From: an uncultured Acetatifactor sp.
GTDB taxonomy: Bacteria; Bacillota; Clostridia; Lachnospirales; Lachnospiraceae
Assembly: GCA_947627115.1 (NCBI GenBank)
Contig: CANQUQ010000003.1
Span: 1-64,000 of the forward strand
DNA: 64,000 bases
Reading direction: 5' to 3'
The notes below the pieces were generated by a model. That model saw only the letters and a list, made by a program, of their open reading frames with translations. It ran no database searches and was not told where the DNA came from. Position numbers and translations under genes: made by a program. The stretch's first letter is position 1; each line of letters begins with the position of its first letter. Positions 35,070 to 44,063 of the stretch are shown piece after piece.

Positions 35070-36095
35070 TTATTCGATTACATGGATCCAGCCGCTGGGC
35101 GCTTCCAGGCGGCCCATCTGAATGCCGGTAAGGGTGTCGTAGAGCTTTTTGGTGACAGGGCCCATCTCCGCCATACCGCTGGGCAGGCAGATCTCTTTCC
35201 CGTGATCCACGATCTTGCCCACGGGGGAGATCACTGCGGCGGTGCCGCACAGACCGCACTCCGCAAAATCCTTCACCTCATCCAGATATACCTCGCGCTC
35301 CTCCACCTCAAGTCCAAGGTACTCCCTTGCCACATGGACCAGAGAGCGACGGGTGATGGAGGGCAGGATGCTGTCGGACTTCGGCGTCACGACCTTATTG
35401 TCCTTCGTGATGAACAGGAAGTTGGCTCCGCCGGTCTCCTCCACCTTGGTGCGGGTACCGGGATCAAGATACATATTTTCATCGTAACCCTCCTGATGGG
35501 CAGTTACGATCGCATGCAGGCTCATGGCGTAATTCAGTCCGGCCTTGATATTTCCCGTGCCGTGGGGCGCTGCCCGGTCGAAATCGCTGACGCGGATGGT
35601 CAGGGGCTTTGCTCCGCCCTTAAAATAAGGGCCTACGGGGGTACAGAAGATACGGAACTGATACTCGTCGGCAGGCTTTACGCCGATAACGGGGTTGCTG
35701 CCGAACATGTAGGGCCGAATATACAAGGTCGCGCCGCTTCCGTAGGGCGGCACATAAGCCGCGTTGGCCTTTACGGTCCGGGTCACGGCGTCAACAAAGC
35801 GTTCCTTGGGAAAGACAGGCATCTCCAGCCTTGCCGCACTTGCCTCCAGGCGCTCTGCATTCAGGTCGGGGCGGAAGGTAACGATGTGCCCGTCCTCGGT
35901 GGTATAAGCCTTCAGGCCCTCGAAAACTGTCTGGGCATACTGCAGGACACCGGCGCATTCATTCAGGACAATATTTGCGTCCTCGGTGAGCACTCCGTCA
36001 TCCCATGCCCCGTTCTTATAGTTGGAGACATATCTGTAATCCGTATGCACATAGCCGAAGCCAAGATTGCTCCAATCAATATTTTTCTTTTCCAT
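35070..36095 (-). CDS. ilvE: Branched-chain amino acid aminotransferase
   Basis: 341 residues from the ATG at 36095 (AGAAGG upstream; a GTG two codons earlier is weaker). Fold-type IV features include the phosphate-contacting LYIRPYMFGSNPVIGV, the PLP lysine region NIKAGLNYA, the DPGTRTKVEETGGANFLF segment and CGTAAVISPVG. It catalyses the last step of leucine, isoleucine and valine synthesis in the cytosol. It is monocistronic, with its own promoter and terminator. Confidence 0.95.
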   Translation of the reverse strand: MEKKNIDWSNLGFGYVHTDYRYVSNYKNGAWDDGVLTEDANIVLNECAGVLQYAQTVFEGLKAYTTEDGHIVTFRPDLNAERLEASAARLEMPVFPKERFVDAVTRTVKANAAYVPPYGSGATLYIRPYMFGSNPVIGVKPADEYQFRIFCTPVGPYFKGGAKPLTIRVSDFDRAAPHGTGNIKAGLNYAMSLHAIVTAHQEGYDENMYLDPGTRTKVEETGGANFLFITKDNKVVTPKSDSILPSITRRSLVHVAREYLGLEVEEREVYLDEVKDFAECGLCGTAAVISPVGKIVDHGKEICLPSGMAEMGPVTKKLYDTLTGIQMGRLEAPSGWIHVIE

Positions 36096-36128
36096 TGACA
36101 CGACCTTCTTTCCTCTATTATTGGAATC

Positions 36129-36157
36129 ATTATTATACTTTTAACGCCAAAAGTCAA
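36129..36157 (-). promoter_or_regulatory. Probable ilvE promoter
   Basis: TTGACT and AATAAT are separated by 17 bases on the minus strand, about 35 bases before the ilvE start. A TATAAT three bases closer gives a 14-base spacer and is less likely. Confidence 0.45.
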
Positions 36158-36196
36158 TAGGCTTATCTTAAGGCGGCCTCAATACCGAAAGACGGA

Positions 36197-36688
36197 TTAC
36201 CTTTTCCTTTCATATTTGACAAATTGGTAGGGAATGTCAAAATAGGTCAACTCATCGCTGTCCTCCGTAATTTCCCATTCGGGATCACTGTCCAGATCCG
36301 GGAAATAAGCATCCGCCTGGTAGCTGTGATCGATCTTCGTGATATGGGCGGTGTCGCAGTACGGGAGCATCTGGCGATAGATGCTCTCGCCGCCGATGAT
36401 GTAGACATCGCCGGAAGCATACTGCTTCAGCTCCTCCAGAAGCTCCTCCACCGAATGGACTACCGACGCATCCTTTACGGTGTATCCGGGATTCCGGGAG
36501 AGGATAATATTTGTGCGGTTCTTTAAGGGCAGCCCCTGCGGGAAGGTCTGCAGCGTCTTTCGGCCGAGGACCACCACCTTTCCGGTGGTCTCCTCCCGAA
36601 AATGCTTATGGTCGTTCGGAATACTGATGAGCAGCTTCTCCCTGTTCCCGATGGCCCAGTTAGAGTCTACCGCTGCGATAAGGTTCAT
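36197..36688 (-). CDS. folA: Dihydrofolate reductase
   Basis: 163 residues, the usual length. MNLIAAVDSNWAIGNREKLL, the NADPH-binding VVVLGRKTLQTFP, RTNIILSRN and VYIIGGESIYRQML are all family signatures. It regenerates tetrahydrofolate and sits just after thyA, which produces dihydrofolate. The 88 bases between them hold no promoter I can see, so the two are probably co-transcribed. Confidence 0.96.
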   Translation of the reverse strand: MNLIAAVDSNWAIGNREKLLISIPNDHKHFREETTGKVVVLGRKTLQTFPQGLPLKNRTNIILSRNPGYTVKDASVVHSVEELLEELKQYASGDVYIIGGESIYRQMLPYCDTAHITKIDHSYQADAYFPDLDSDPEWEITEDSDELTYFDIPYQFVKYERKR

Positions 36689-36776
36689 GATAGGTTCCTC
36701 GCTTTCGGGTGAATTTTATGTGCCGGCGCGATGCCGCGATATTCGCTGCCTCTGTCATGCTCACGGCACATGCCGG

Positions 36777-37625
36777 TCAGATCGCAATGGGGATATCCTC
36801 GATCTGAGGGCCGGGATCGTAATTTTCCAGGCTCACGTCATCGGGGGTGAACCGATAGAAGTCGCTGACCCCCGGATTCAGGCGGAAAACGGGAGCGGGC
36901 CGTGGGCTGCGGCCGATCAGCTCCCGGATGATGGGAATATGTCTGTCATAAATGTGCGCGTCGGCAATGACATGTACCAGCTCGCCCACATTCATGCCGC
37001 AGACCTGGGCCAGCATATGTACCAGGACCGCATACTGCACCACGTTCCAGTTGTTGGCTGCCAGCACATCCTGAGAGCGCTGATTCAGTATGGCGTTCAG
37101 GGTCAGCTTCTTTTCGCCCGGCTTCTGCGTGACATTGAACGTCATGCTGTAAGCACAGGGATAGAGGTTCATCTCATGGAGGTCCTGATGCACATAGAGA
37201 TTGGTCATGATCCTGCGGCTGAAGGGATTGTTCTTCAGGTCGTAGATCACTCGGTCCACCTGATCCATCCATCCCTCCTTATACTGATGCTTCACGCCCA
37301 TCTGGTAACCGTAGGCCTTGCCGATGGACCCGTCCCCGTCCGCCCACTCGTCCCAGATATGGCCCTTCAGATCATGAATATTGTTGGACTTTCTCTGCCA
37401 TATCCAGAGCATTTCGTCCGTGGCCAGCTTCAGCGCCGTCCTTCTGAGCGTCAGGATCGGAAATTCCTTTGACAGATCGTATCGGTTCACCACGCCGAAC
37501 CTCTTCACCGTGTAAGCCGGCGTTCCGTCCGGCCAGTGAGGCCGCACCTTCTCTCCCTCGGTGCTGGTCCCGTTCTGCAGGATATCCTCGCACATTTCTA
37601 TAAAGATCTGGTCCGCATAACTCAT
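36777..37625 (-). CDS. thyA: Thymidylate synthase
   Basis: 282 residues from the ATG at 37625, with GGAGCAGGGG upstream; the open frame before it belongs to the shadow of the neighbouring gene. The motifs are NPFSRRIMTNLY, the catalytic cysteine in LYPCAYSMTFNV, LNQRSQDVLAANNWNV and AHIYDRHI. The active-site PCAYS differs from the common PCH. It makes dTMP from dUMP using methylene-tetrahydrofolate. It follows the metallo-hydrolase gene after 67 bases and is coupled to folA. Confidence 0.95.
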   Translation of the reverse strand: MSYADQIFIEMCEDILQNGTSTEGEKVRPHWPDGTPAYTVKRFGVVNRYDLSKEFPILTLRRTALKLATDEMLWIWQRKSNNIHDLKGHIWDEWADGDGSIGKAYGYQMGVKHQYKEGWMDQVDRVIYDLKNNPFSRRIMTNLYVHQDLHEMNLYPCAYSMTFNVTQKPGEKKLTLNAILNQRSQDVLAANNWNVVQYAVLVHMLAQVCGMNVGELVHVIADAHIYDRHIPIIRELIGRSPRPAPVFRLNPGVSDFYRFTPDDVSLENYDPGPQIEDIPIAI

Positions 37626-37692
37626 TTCCCCTGCTCCTTTTTTGAGGTGTTCTGCCGGCTCCGCCGGGCACCGCCCGGAACCGATTCCTCTC

Positions 37693-39294
37693 TCACTGCC
37701 ACTTGTCGCAGACCGAGTTGATCTGATCCGCGAACTTGGCCATATCCTTGTTTGCCATGCCGTCGCTCTTCTGCACCAGAGAAAGCAGCCTCTGGGCCGC
37801 AGCCAGCAGTCTTGCATAAACTCCGCCTGCCGCTGCGGAATGTGCCTTCTTCCTGACAGGCACGGGCTCGGTCTCATACAGGAACTTGCCGGAGAGCAGG
37901 TCGAATTCCGTTCCGCTGTAGGGCGCATAGGCCCTCTGTCCGTACTCTATCTTCAGACACTCCGCAAAGGACGTGCACACGTTGTCCTCGCCGTGGACGA
38001 CGAACACCTTCTTCGGCTTCTCCCTGAAGCCCGATATCCACTCGATCAGCCCGTTCTTGTCCGCGTGTCCGCTCATACCGGCCAGCTGCCTGATCTGAGC
38101 CCTGATCTGGATCGGTTCTCCGAACAGCCTTACCTCCGTGGCACCCTCCACAATATTTCTGCCCAGAGTTCCCACCGCCTGATAACCCACGAACAGGACC
38201 GTACATTCCGGCCGCCACAGATTGTGCTTCAGATGATGCCTGATCCTCCCCGCCTCGCACATACCGGAGGCGGAAATGATGACCTTGGGCGTGTCGATGA
38301 AATTGATCTCCTTGGACTCCTCGCTGGTGATCGCAAGCTTCAGCCCCGCAAAGGAGATCGGATTGATGCCCTCCTTCACCAGCTCCATTGCCTCCTCGTC
38401 AAAGCACTCCCAGCGGTTGTCCTGGAAAATACCGGTGGCCTCCACAGCCAGAGGGCTGTCCACATACACGGGAAAATTCTCATGCCCCTCCACCAGGCGG
38501 TCCACCTTGATCTTGCGAAGAAAATACAGCATCTCCTGAGTGCGCCCCACCGCAAAGGATGGAATCACCACGTTGCCTCCCCGGTCGAAGGTCTCTTTCA
38601 GGATCGCCGCCAGCTCCCTGACGTAATCAGGCCGTTCCAGGCTGTGCAGCCTGTCGCCGTAGGTGGACTCCATGACCACATAATCCGCTTCCTCCGTGAA
38701 CGCCGGATCCCGCAGGAGCGGCTGGTTCTTGTTGCCGATATCCCCGGAGAACACCAATTTCTTTGTGTATCCGTTCTCGGTGAGCCACACCTCAATGCTG
38801 GCGGAGCCCAGCAGGTGTCCGATGTCCGTAAAGCGGATGCGCACACCGTCGCACACCTCCACCTCCCGGCCGTAGCGGCAGGGAACGATACGCTTGATCA
38901 GTCCCTCCGCATCCTCCATGGTATAGAGAGGGTCCGCCGTGTCTATCGTGGCGCTTCGCCTGGCCTTCCGGTTCTTCCACTCGGCCTCCATCATCTGAAT
39001 GTGGGCACAGTCGCGCAGCATGATGCTGCACAGGTCCGCCGTCGCATCCGTAGCGTATACCTGTCCCCGGAACCCCCTCGCGTACAGCAACGGCAAAAGC
39101 CCCGAATGATCGACGTGCGCATGGGTCAGGAACACATAATCGATCCTGGCTTCCTCCACCGGCAGAGGAACATTTTCAAACACGTTGATCCCCTGCTCCA
39201 TCCCGTAATCCACGAGGATATGCTTTCCGGCCGCCTCCAGATAATGACAGCTCCCGGTCACCTCATGATCCGCACCCACAAATATGATCTTCAT
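37693..39294 (-). CDS. Beta-CASP metallo-beta-lactamase-fold hydrolase, RNase-like
   Basis: 533 residues from the ATG at 39294. The zinc motifs are HAHVDHSG (motif 2), GHLLGSASIEVW and SGDIGNKN. The beta-CASP part has ESTYGDRLH, PSFAVGRTQE, SASGMCEAGRIRHHL and MSGHADKNGL. It belongs to the CPSF/YSH1-like group of bacterial predicted ribonucleases. The C-terminal ~60 residues are an added helical segment. A GGTGGGA site precedes the start, and the open frame upstream lacks one. The substrate RNA is not known. Confidence 0.88.
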   Translation of the reverse strand: MKIIFVGADHEVTGSCHYLEAAGKHILVDYGMEQGINVFENVPLPVEEARIDYVFLTHAHVDHSGLLPLLYARGFRGQVYATDATADLCSIMLRDCAHIQMMEAEWKNRKARRSATIDTADPLYTMEDAEGLIKRIVPCRYGREVEVCDGVRIRFTDIGHLLGSASIEVWLTENGYTKKLVFSGDIGNKNQPLLRDPAFTEEADYVVMESTYGDRLHSLERPDYVRELAAILKETFDRGGNVVIPSFAVGRTQEMLYFLRKIKVDRLVEGHENFPVYVDSPLAVEATGIFQDNRWECFDEEAMELVKEGINPISFAGLKLAITSEESKEINFIDTPKVIISASGMCEAGRIRHHLKHNLWRPECTVLFVGYQAVGTLGRNIVEGATEVRLFGEPIQIRAQIRQLAGMSGHADKNGLIEWISGFREKPKKVFVVHGEDNVCTSFAECLKIEYGQRAYAPYSGTEFDLLSGKFLYETEPVPVRKKAHSAAAGGVYARLLAAAQRLLSLVQKSDGMANKDMAKFADQINSVCDKWQ

Positions 39295-39427
39295 CCCGAT
39301 CCCACCTTCTTTTATTGAACTTACTATTATTTTATTATGTTTGACATGCAATCGCAAGACTAAAATGGGGATTTGTTCCCATGCGGTCCGCGCCATCCAA
39401 AAAAATTATGTTTTTTAAAAATACCGG

Positions 39428-39456
39428 TTGACATTTGGCACTCTATATAGTAAAAT
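39428..39456 (+). promoter_or_regulatory. tRNA-Gly promoter
   Basis: TTGACA and TAAAAT are 17 bases apart, about 32 bases before the tRNA 5' end. Confidence 0.8.
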
Positions 39457-39487
39457 ACCATTTGTCCGCAGTACATCGGACGCATAT

Positions 39488-39560
39488 GCGATAGTGGCTC
39501 AGTTGGTAGAGCGCCACCTTGCCAAGGTGGAAATCGCGGGTTCGAGTCCCGTCTATCGCT
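39488..39560 (+). tRNA. tRNA-Gly (anticodon GCC)
   Basis: A 73-nt cloverleaf: acceptor GCGATAG/CTATCGC, D-arm with AGTTGGTA, anticodon stem CCACC/GGTGG with loop TTGCCAA (anticodon GCC), T-loop TTCGAGT, discriminator T. No CCA is encoded. Its 3' 24 bases are repeated at 48590-48613; it is the integration site of the prophage that follows. Confidence 0.97.
39537..39560 (+). repeat. attL: 24-bp direct repeat in the tRNA 3' end
   Basis: The sequence from CGGGTTCGAG to TCTATCGCT is identical to 48590-48613. Integration here keeps the tRNA intact. Confidence 0.92.
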
Positions 39561-39590
39561 TTTAAACAGATTAACCCAATTTCATAACAA

Positions 39591-40655
39591 TCAATATTTC
39601 AGTGAGCTGGACATATAGTTCAGCTCACTTTCGTAATTCTTGCCATAGGACAAAATATAGCTATGCTCCGTCGTGCTCACTTCAGCATGCCCCATCAGAT
39701 CCGAAATCACACGAGTAGGCGTTCCATTGAAATGCAGCATAGTTGCAAAAGTCTTCCTGATTGCATGAGAATTGAAATAATTCACATTACAAAGCAGACA
39801 CAACTTTCTAAGACATGTATCCAACGAAGCCGACATCACTACATCATTTCCGTCATAACAGAGACAGTCACTGTCATAGTTCATCTTCTCATGATGCTCC
39901 TTGATCCGATCATAGAAGAACCGGACTTCCGGAAGCAAAGGAATCTCACGGACGGAATAGATCGTCTTCGTATTATCTGTGACTCGATAGACCAACCGTC
40001 CTACACGATCACCGTCTGCAGTACGCTCAAAAGATTTACTTTCTGTCTTATATATTTTAACAACACCACGATCAAAATCAAAATCCTGAAAAGTAAGAGC
40101 TGCCAGCTCACCGATCCGAAGACCGAGATAAAAATTCATACAGAGGGAAAGACACGCATCCTGCTTCACAGAATAGACCTCATGGTTCACGACAAGATCT
40201 ATGATCTGCCGGACATCAGCGATCGGGACAGCATACTCACGCTTAACCTGAACATCCAAACTATCCAACGGCAGATAACGTTTTATACGATCCCAATCAT
40301 ATAAATGTGCGCCACCAATACCTAGATCTTTACAATAGACCAGAACATTGTTCACGATCTGAATACAACGCCGGAACTCCTTCAACGTCATTTTACCACT
40401 CTGCAGAATACAACAAGTCAAGAAATCTATAATCTCTGCTTCCGTGATCTGCGAAACATACTTATCAACTAAACATGACCCGGCATAATACCTGTTATAT
40501 GTGACCTCTATGCGGTCACAGGACTGATCCTTGATCTGCTTGAGTTTCATCAGGAACCACTGCTTATAGGCATCAACAAAAACGACCTCTTCGCTTTCTT
40601 TGATCTCTATGATCTTATTTTTAAAACCGATTTCAAGCCATTCAGATTGCGTCAT
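39591..40655 (-). CDS. int: Tyrosine recombinase (prophage integrase)
   Basis: 354 residues. The catalytic set is R180 (LGLRIGEL), H297-x-x-R300 (HAIR), H323 (GHAEV) and Y333 (EHSYI). An N-terminal SAM-like core-binding domain covers about residues 25-125. The gene ends 30 bases from the tRNA 3' end and points toward it, the usual layout for tRNA-targeting integrases. It follows the Zot-like gene by 11 bases, so it can be transcribed with the phage structural genes. No excisionase gene was recognised. Confidence 0.93.
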   Translation of the reverse strand: MTQSEWLEIGFKNKIIEIKESEEVVFVDAYKQWFLMKLKQIKDQSCDRIEVTYNRYYAGSCLVDKYVSQITEAEIIDFLTCCILQSGKMTLKEFRRCIQIVNNVLVYCKDLGIGGAHLYDWDRIKRYLPLDSLDVQVKREYAVPIADVRQIIDLVVNHEVYSVKQDACLSLCMNFYLGLRIGELAALTFQDFDFDRGVVKIYKTESKSFERTADGDRVGRLVYRVTDNTKTIYSVREIPLLPEVRFFYDRIKEHHEKMNYDSDCLCYDGNDVVMSASLDTCLRKLCLLCNVNYFNSHAIRKTFATMLHFNGTPTRVISDLMGHAEVSTTEHSYILSYGKNYESELNYMSSSLKY

Positions 40656-40666
40656 AACACTACCTC

Positions 40667-41533
40667 CTATTTTTTATTATTGATCTGTACAGTAGTCGCA
40701 ATATTCGCCGTACCTTTACGTTCCTGAAAACCGCTCTTAGCCAAAGATTCAATCACCTTATACGTATCATACAGCTCACGCAGCTCCCGATCATGCACAA
40801 ACGAATAGAATCGGACATGCCGCCACTCTTTCACGTCACCATTAGAATCAAGAGTCGGCCTGACAACATGAACAATAGTCAGAACACCAAGCAAAGTAAG
40901 ACATTTATGAACTTCAGAACATTGGCAACGAATATCCTTGGCAGCCTGATAAAAATTCTGAGTGGTGGAAAGTATCACACGCCTATTCTTTCTGTTCTGA
41001 GTGACCACCTCGAACATCTCCGGCGGAAAGTCCTTACTCTGCTTACTGGAGAACCAGTTCTGTATCTCATCTATAGCGACAACAACACCATAGATGCCAT
41101 TCTTATATGTAATGAGCTGCTTCCAATGATTCAGGGCCGTATTCTGACGCTTATAAGATAGATTGGTAATTACCTTGACCAAAGGATATTCCTTCTGCAT
41201 CCGCCGGATCGTATATACCATAGCTATAGTCTTACCAGAGCCCTGTCTTCCGGTATAGATCACAAGGCCCTGATACCGGAAGAAATCAGGATCTCGGTCA
41301 AAAAAATCATTGATAAACGCACGCGGCACATCAATAAATACCTTCTTGAGCATAGACACATCTTTGACTGGCTTATGCGTTCCTTTTTTTATCCTGCGGC
41401 CATGCTTCAGACCAACCAAAAAGTAGAACAGACAAGACAAAAGAAATAGAACGAACAAAACGAGCAGGATCAGAAAGGGCACTTTAAAAAAGCCCAAGAA
41501 CGCTTTTACAATTCCGAATATGACATCAAACAT
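40667..41533 (-). CDS. Zot-like morphogenesis ATPase (pI homologue)
   Basis: 288 residues. One or two hydrophobic segments at residues 10-41 precede a P-loop ATPase with Walker A GRQGSGKT (95-102), Walker B VVVAIDEIQNW (D155, E156) and the sensor-like VILSTTQNFYQ. Zot/pI proteins drive extrusion of filamentous phage through the membrane; they are the marker gene of inoviruses. In Ff pI the membrane segment follows the ATPase; here it precedes it, so topology differs. It stands just after the pVI-like gene, as gene I does in Ff phages. Confidence 0.85.
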   Translation of the reverse strand: MFDVIFGIVKAFLGFFKVPFLILLVLFVLFLLSCLFYFLVGLKHGRRIKKGTHKPVKDVSMLKKVFIDVPRAFINDFFDRDPDFFRYQGLVIYTGRQGSGKTIAMVYTIRRMQKEYPLVKVITNLSYKRQNTALNHWKQLITYKNGIYGVVVAIDEIQNWFSSKQSKDFPPEMFEVVTQNRKNRRVILSTTQNFYQAAKDIRCQCSEVHKCLTLLGVLTIVHVVRPTLDSNGDVKEWRHVRFYSFVHDRELRELYDTYKVIESLAKSGFQERKGTANIATTVQINNKK

Positions 41534-41545
41534 AATTTCACCTCA

Positions 41546-41800
41546 TTAATTGCCGAAGATCGGAACGAATTTCCATATAAAACGGACCAATGCAATAAAG
41601 ATCTTCAATCCCTCAAAAGACACCAAAATGCCTATGAGGAACATAACTGTATCCAAAGGAACAAAAAAATTGATCATATCAAAGTATCCTAAAAATGTTT
41701 CTAATCCATTCAACGAAAATTCAAAGTTCATGATCGGAACAAAAGATAAGAGCGTTTCGATCCAGGTAAAAAAAGTATCCATTAAAAGTTCTATAAGCAT
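41546..41800 (-). CDS. Small hydrophobic protein, pVI-like minor coat candidate
   Basis: 84 residues with three hydrophobic stretches (about 1-23, 35-50, 52-80) and a basic C-terminus (RFIWKFVPIFGN). It resembles no family I can name by sequence, but size, hydrophobicity and place between the pIII-like and Zot-like genes match gene VI of Ff phages, which caps the virion end with pIII. It follows the pIII-like gene after 13 bases. Confidence 0.65.
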   Translation of the reverse strand: MLIELLMDTFFTWIETLLSFVPIMNFEFSLNGLETFLGYFDMINFFVPLDTVMFLIGILVSFEGLKIFIALVRFIWKFVPIFGN

Positions 41801-41813
41801 ACCATCTCACTCC

Positions 41814-43733
41814 TTAAGGATTATATGTTATATTGTGATACATCGTAGAAATAGCAGAAGCACTATTAGAAGCTGCAGTAAAAACACTCTTAATGCTAAA
41901 ATAGAACCTGAAAACGAACATCAAGCACAGCGCGCCACGCTCGAACATCAGGACACCTGCACGATACGGCAGGAACCAGGAAAAATCGATCACATGATCC
42001 GACACATCATATTCAGAAAGAAATGTAGCAGAAAGCGGTATATTGATCTTGGGCACGATAACACCATCATCAGCAACATCCCGCAGTCTGGTAAGGACAA
42101 GTTCTACAGCATCACGACAAGAATCAATAAAAGGGAACCTGGAAGATAAAACATCAATATATTCCTGCAGGACATTATGATCCGGAACGATCAGATCGAT
42201 CATAAGATCTACCATCGGCTGTACCAAAGCATTCCAAGCATCCTGGATCGCTTCCTGGACAAAATTATGGCCTTTATCATTAAAACCAAAGACACCAAAT
42301 GGATCAGCAAAAAATCTGATCAAATCGAAGATAAAATTCCTATCAAGTCCAAAAGCTGCTAATGGATTCAAAAGAAAATCGATCAAATCGTTACTGGAAT
42401 CAATGACCGTCTGGACAAAAGACAGACCACTGATGCCTTCAAGAATATCATTGGAAAATCTACTGAAGCCATCAAAGATATCGACCGGGATGCCAAATAA
42501 GATATCCCTCATAGCTAAGATCGCTTCTGCAGGTCCATCCGCATTAAAGAACAACTTCACTTTCTCATACATATCTTTAATCGCTTCTCCAAGCGGAGAA
42601 TCCTCGATTGCTTTCGCAATAGTGATAGGAACTCCAAAGAGGAACCTTCCCAACTTGGAATCATTGATCTTAGTAGTGATATCATCCGCCAGACTCTCGA
42701 TCACGCTGAAAATACCATCCTGCCGGAACTGCTGATATATCTCAACAGGTACTTTCATGATATATTGCCCAAGATCACTTTCTATAAAAAGCTTCACGAT
42801 CTCATCCGGAATACGGAAAACGAACTTACCTAGCTCAGTATCACGCAGGGCTGTCGCAATATCGAGCGGAAGATCTATGATAAGATTAAGGATCCGATCG
42901 AGCCAGCCCTGATCGGACGGCTCAGTACTGGAACCAGAACCACCACCTTCACCACCGGAAGAGGATCCGGAGCCAGAACCGGAACCACCGATCTGACCTA
43001 AATTATCAAGTACCTCACATAACGCATGAATATCCTTAGATAAACAATAATCGATATAATTAGATTCAGGAACACCAATTTCCGACAGATAACTCTCAAA
43101 ATCAGCTTTAGTATCAAAGACCTCTAAATGCGGATTATATACACCTAACAAACGGACCGGAAAAGAAGAGATAGTAGGCCTATATCTACTATAAAATGAA
43201 TATAAATAATACGATTCACCGCCAAGATAATTGATCACAGCAGGACCGCCCTGAAAATAAAAATCACTGAGCGAACGAGAAGATACATCTTTTAACTGCA
43301 GATTAAATACCTGAACATTAAAAGGATACTTGGAGACATAATAAGTCCTATAAGTTAATAAACCACTCACAGCATAAGCATAGGTAGCCGTATAGACAGG
43401 ATATGCGGCATCGATTGTCACATGATATCGATAATGGCCATTCTGATCACCGGAAAAAGTACTTTCATCAAAACCGAAAGACATATAAAAATCATGAGCT
43501 CCCACATTATTGATACCATTATGGCCCCAACCAAAAGATCGAGTACCATTCAAATAAGTACTATCCTTCTGGACCAAAGGGGCAGCCAAAACATTATTAG
43601 TGATACTTCCGGAAATAGAACCTACCGAAGCAGCAGCTTCCACCTGCATAGGAACCATCAGGCCCATTACCAAAGAAAGACAAAGGATCATGATCACTGA
43701 TCCACGAAAAAATCTTTTACACTTCTTATTCAT
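41814..43733 (-). CDS. pIII-like adsorption protein with Gly-rich linker
   Basis: 639 residues. A signal peptide (cleavage near residue 34, VEA-AA) leads to an aromatic-rich domain (~35-245), a Gly/Ser linker at 249-269, a helical region (~275-590) and a C-terminal hydrophobic anchor (593-617). Phage pIII proteins have the same plan: receptor-binding domains, glycine-rich linker and anchor. The helical region contains repeats built on LG-x-F/Y-x5-P-x2-I (near 301, 321, 361 and a weaker one at 413). The domain order, the position after the coat gene and its terminator, and the lack of other matches support the call; the host receptor is unknown. Confidence 0.75.
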   Translation of the reverse strand: MNKKCKRFFRGSVIMILCLSLVMGLMVPMQVEAAASVGSISGSITNNVLAAPLVQKDSTYLNGTRSFGWGHNGINNVGAHDFYMSFGFDESTFSGDQNGHYRYHVTIDAAYPVYTATYAYAVSGLLTYRTYYVSKYPFNVQVFNLQLKDVSSRSLSDFYFQGGPAVINYLGGESYYLYSFYSRYRPTISSFPVRLLGVYNPHLEVFDTKADFESYLSEIGVPESNYIDYCLSKDIHALCEVLDNLGQIGGSGSGSGSSSGGEGGGSGSSTEPSDQGWLDRILNLIIDLPLDIATALRDTELGKFVFRIPDEIVKLFIESDLGQYIMKVPVEIYQQFRQDGIFSVIESLADDITTKINDSKLGRFLFGVPITIAKAIEDSPLGEAIKDMYEKVKLFFNADGPAEAILAMRDILFGIPVDIFDGFSRFSNDILEGISGLSFVQTVIDSSNDLIDFLLNPLAAFGLDRNFIFDLIRFFADPFGVFGFNDKGHNFVQEAIQDAWNALVQPMVDLMIDLIVPDHNVLQEYIDVLSSRFPFIDSCRDAVELVLTRLRDVADDGVIVPKINIPLSATFLSEYDVSDHVIDFSWFLPYRAGVLMFERGALCLMFVFRFYFSIKSVFTAASNSASAISTMYHNITYNP

Positions 43734-43788
43734 ACCAATACCCCCAGCTATTCAAGCTTCTAAATGCACATGTTCAAACACCTTCTGC

Positions 43789-43820
43789 ACTGCAGGGATT
43801 TTTTGAAAGTGCACTTTCAA
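43789..43820. promoter_or_regulatory. Operator palindrome and 27-bp repeat before the pIII-like gene
   Basis: TTGAAAGTGCACTTTCAA (43803-43820) is a perfect 18-bp palindrome. The 27 bases 43789-43815 are repeated exactly at 45939-45965. On the minus strand a GATACAAT just upstream could be a -10 box, placing the palindrome over the start point of the pIII-like transcript. Confidence 0.6.
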
Positions 43821-43834
43821 AATTGTATCTAACG

Positions 43835-43863
43835 TAAAAAAGTAGGGACATAAGTCCCTACTT
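43835..43863 (-). terminator. Terminator after the major coat protein gene
   Basis: A 10-bp perfect stem AAGTAGGGAC/GTCCCTACTT with a four-base loop is followed by TTTTTT on the minus strand. A terminator in this same place, after gene VIII, sets the high coat to low pIII ratio in Ff phages. Confidence 0.9.
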
Positions 43864-43880
43864 CCAAACTTATTCCGGTC

Positions 43881-44042
43881 TCATGCAGACCGCAGCGTGC
43901 CGAACAGGAAAGACAGGCCCTTGCGGATACCGATAAAACCGACCGCAGCAGGTACGATAACCGGCAGCATAGAAAGAATATCATTAAAGACACCTTTCAC
44001 CATGTCAGCCGTGACCACACTGGCAAGAGTAGTAGATTCCAT
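43881..44042 (-). CDS. Major coat protein (pVIII-like), 53 aa
   Basis: The ORF reads MESTTLASVVTADMVKGVFN, then DILSMLPVIVPAAVGFIGIR, then KGLSFLFGTLRSA. A short polar N-terminus with acidic residues, one ~20-residue hydrophobic helix and a basic C-terminus is the pattern of inovirus major coat proteins. The basic end would face the ssDNA. It lacks a cleavable leader, as in some inoviruses. GGAAGGAGG lies six bases before the ATG, the strongest ribosome site in the element, and a strong terminator follows. It is too short for most gene finders. Confidence 0.82.
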   Translation of the reverse strand: MESTTLASVVTADMVKGVFNDILSMLPVIVPAAVGFIGIRKGLSFLFGTLRSA

Positions 44043-44063
44043 GATTTCCTCCTTCCCGACATC

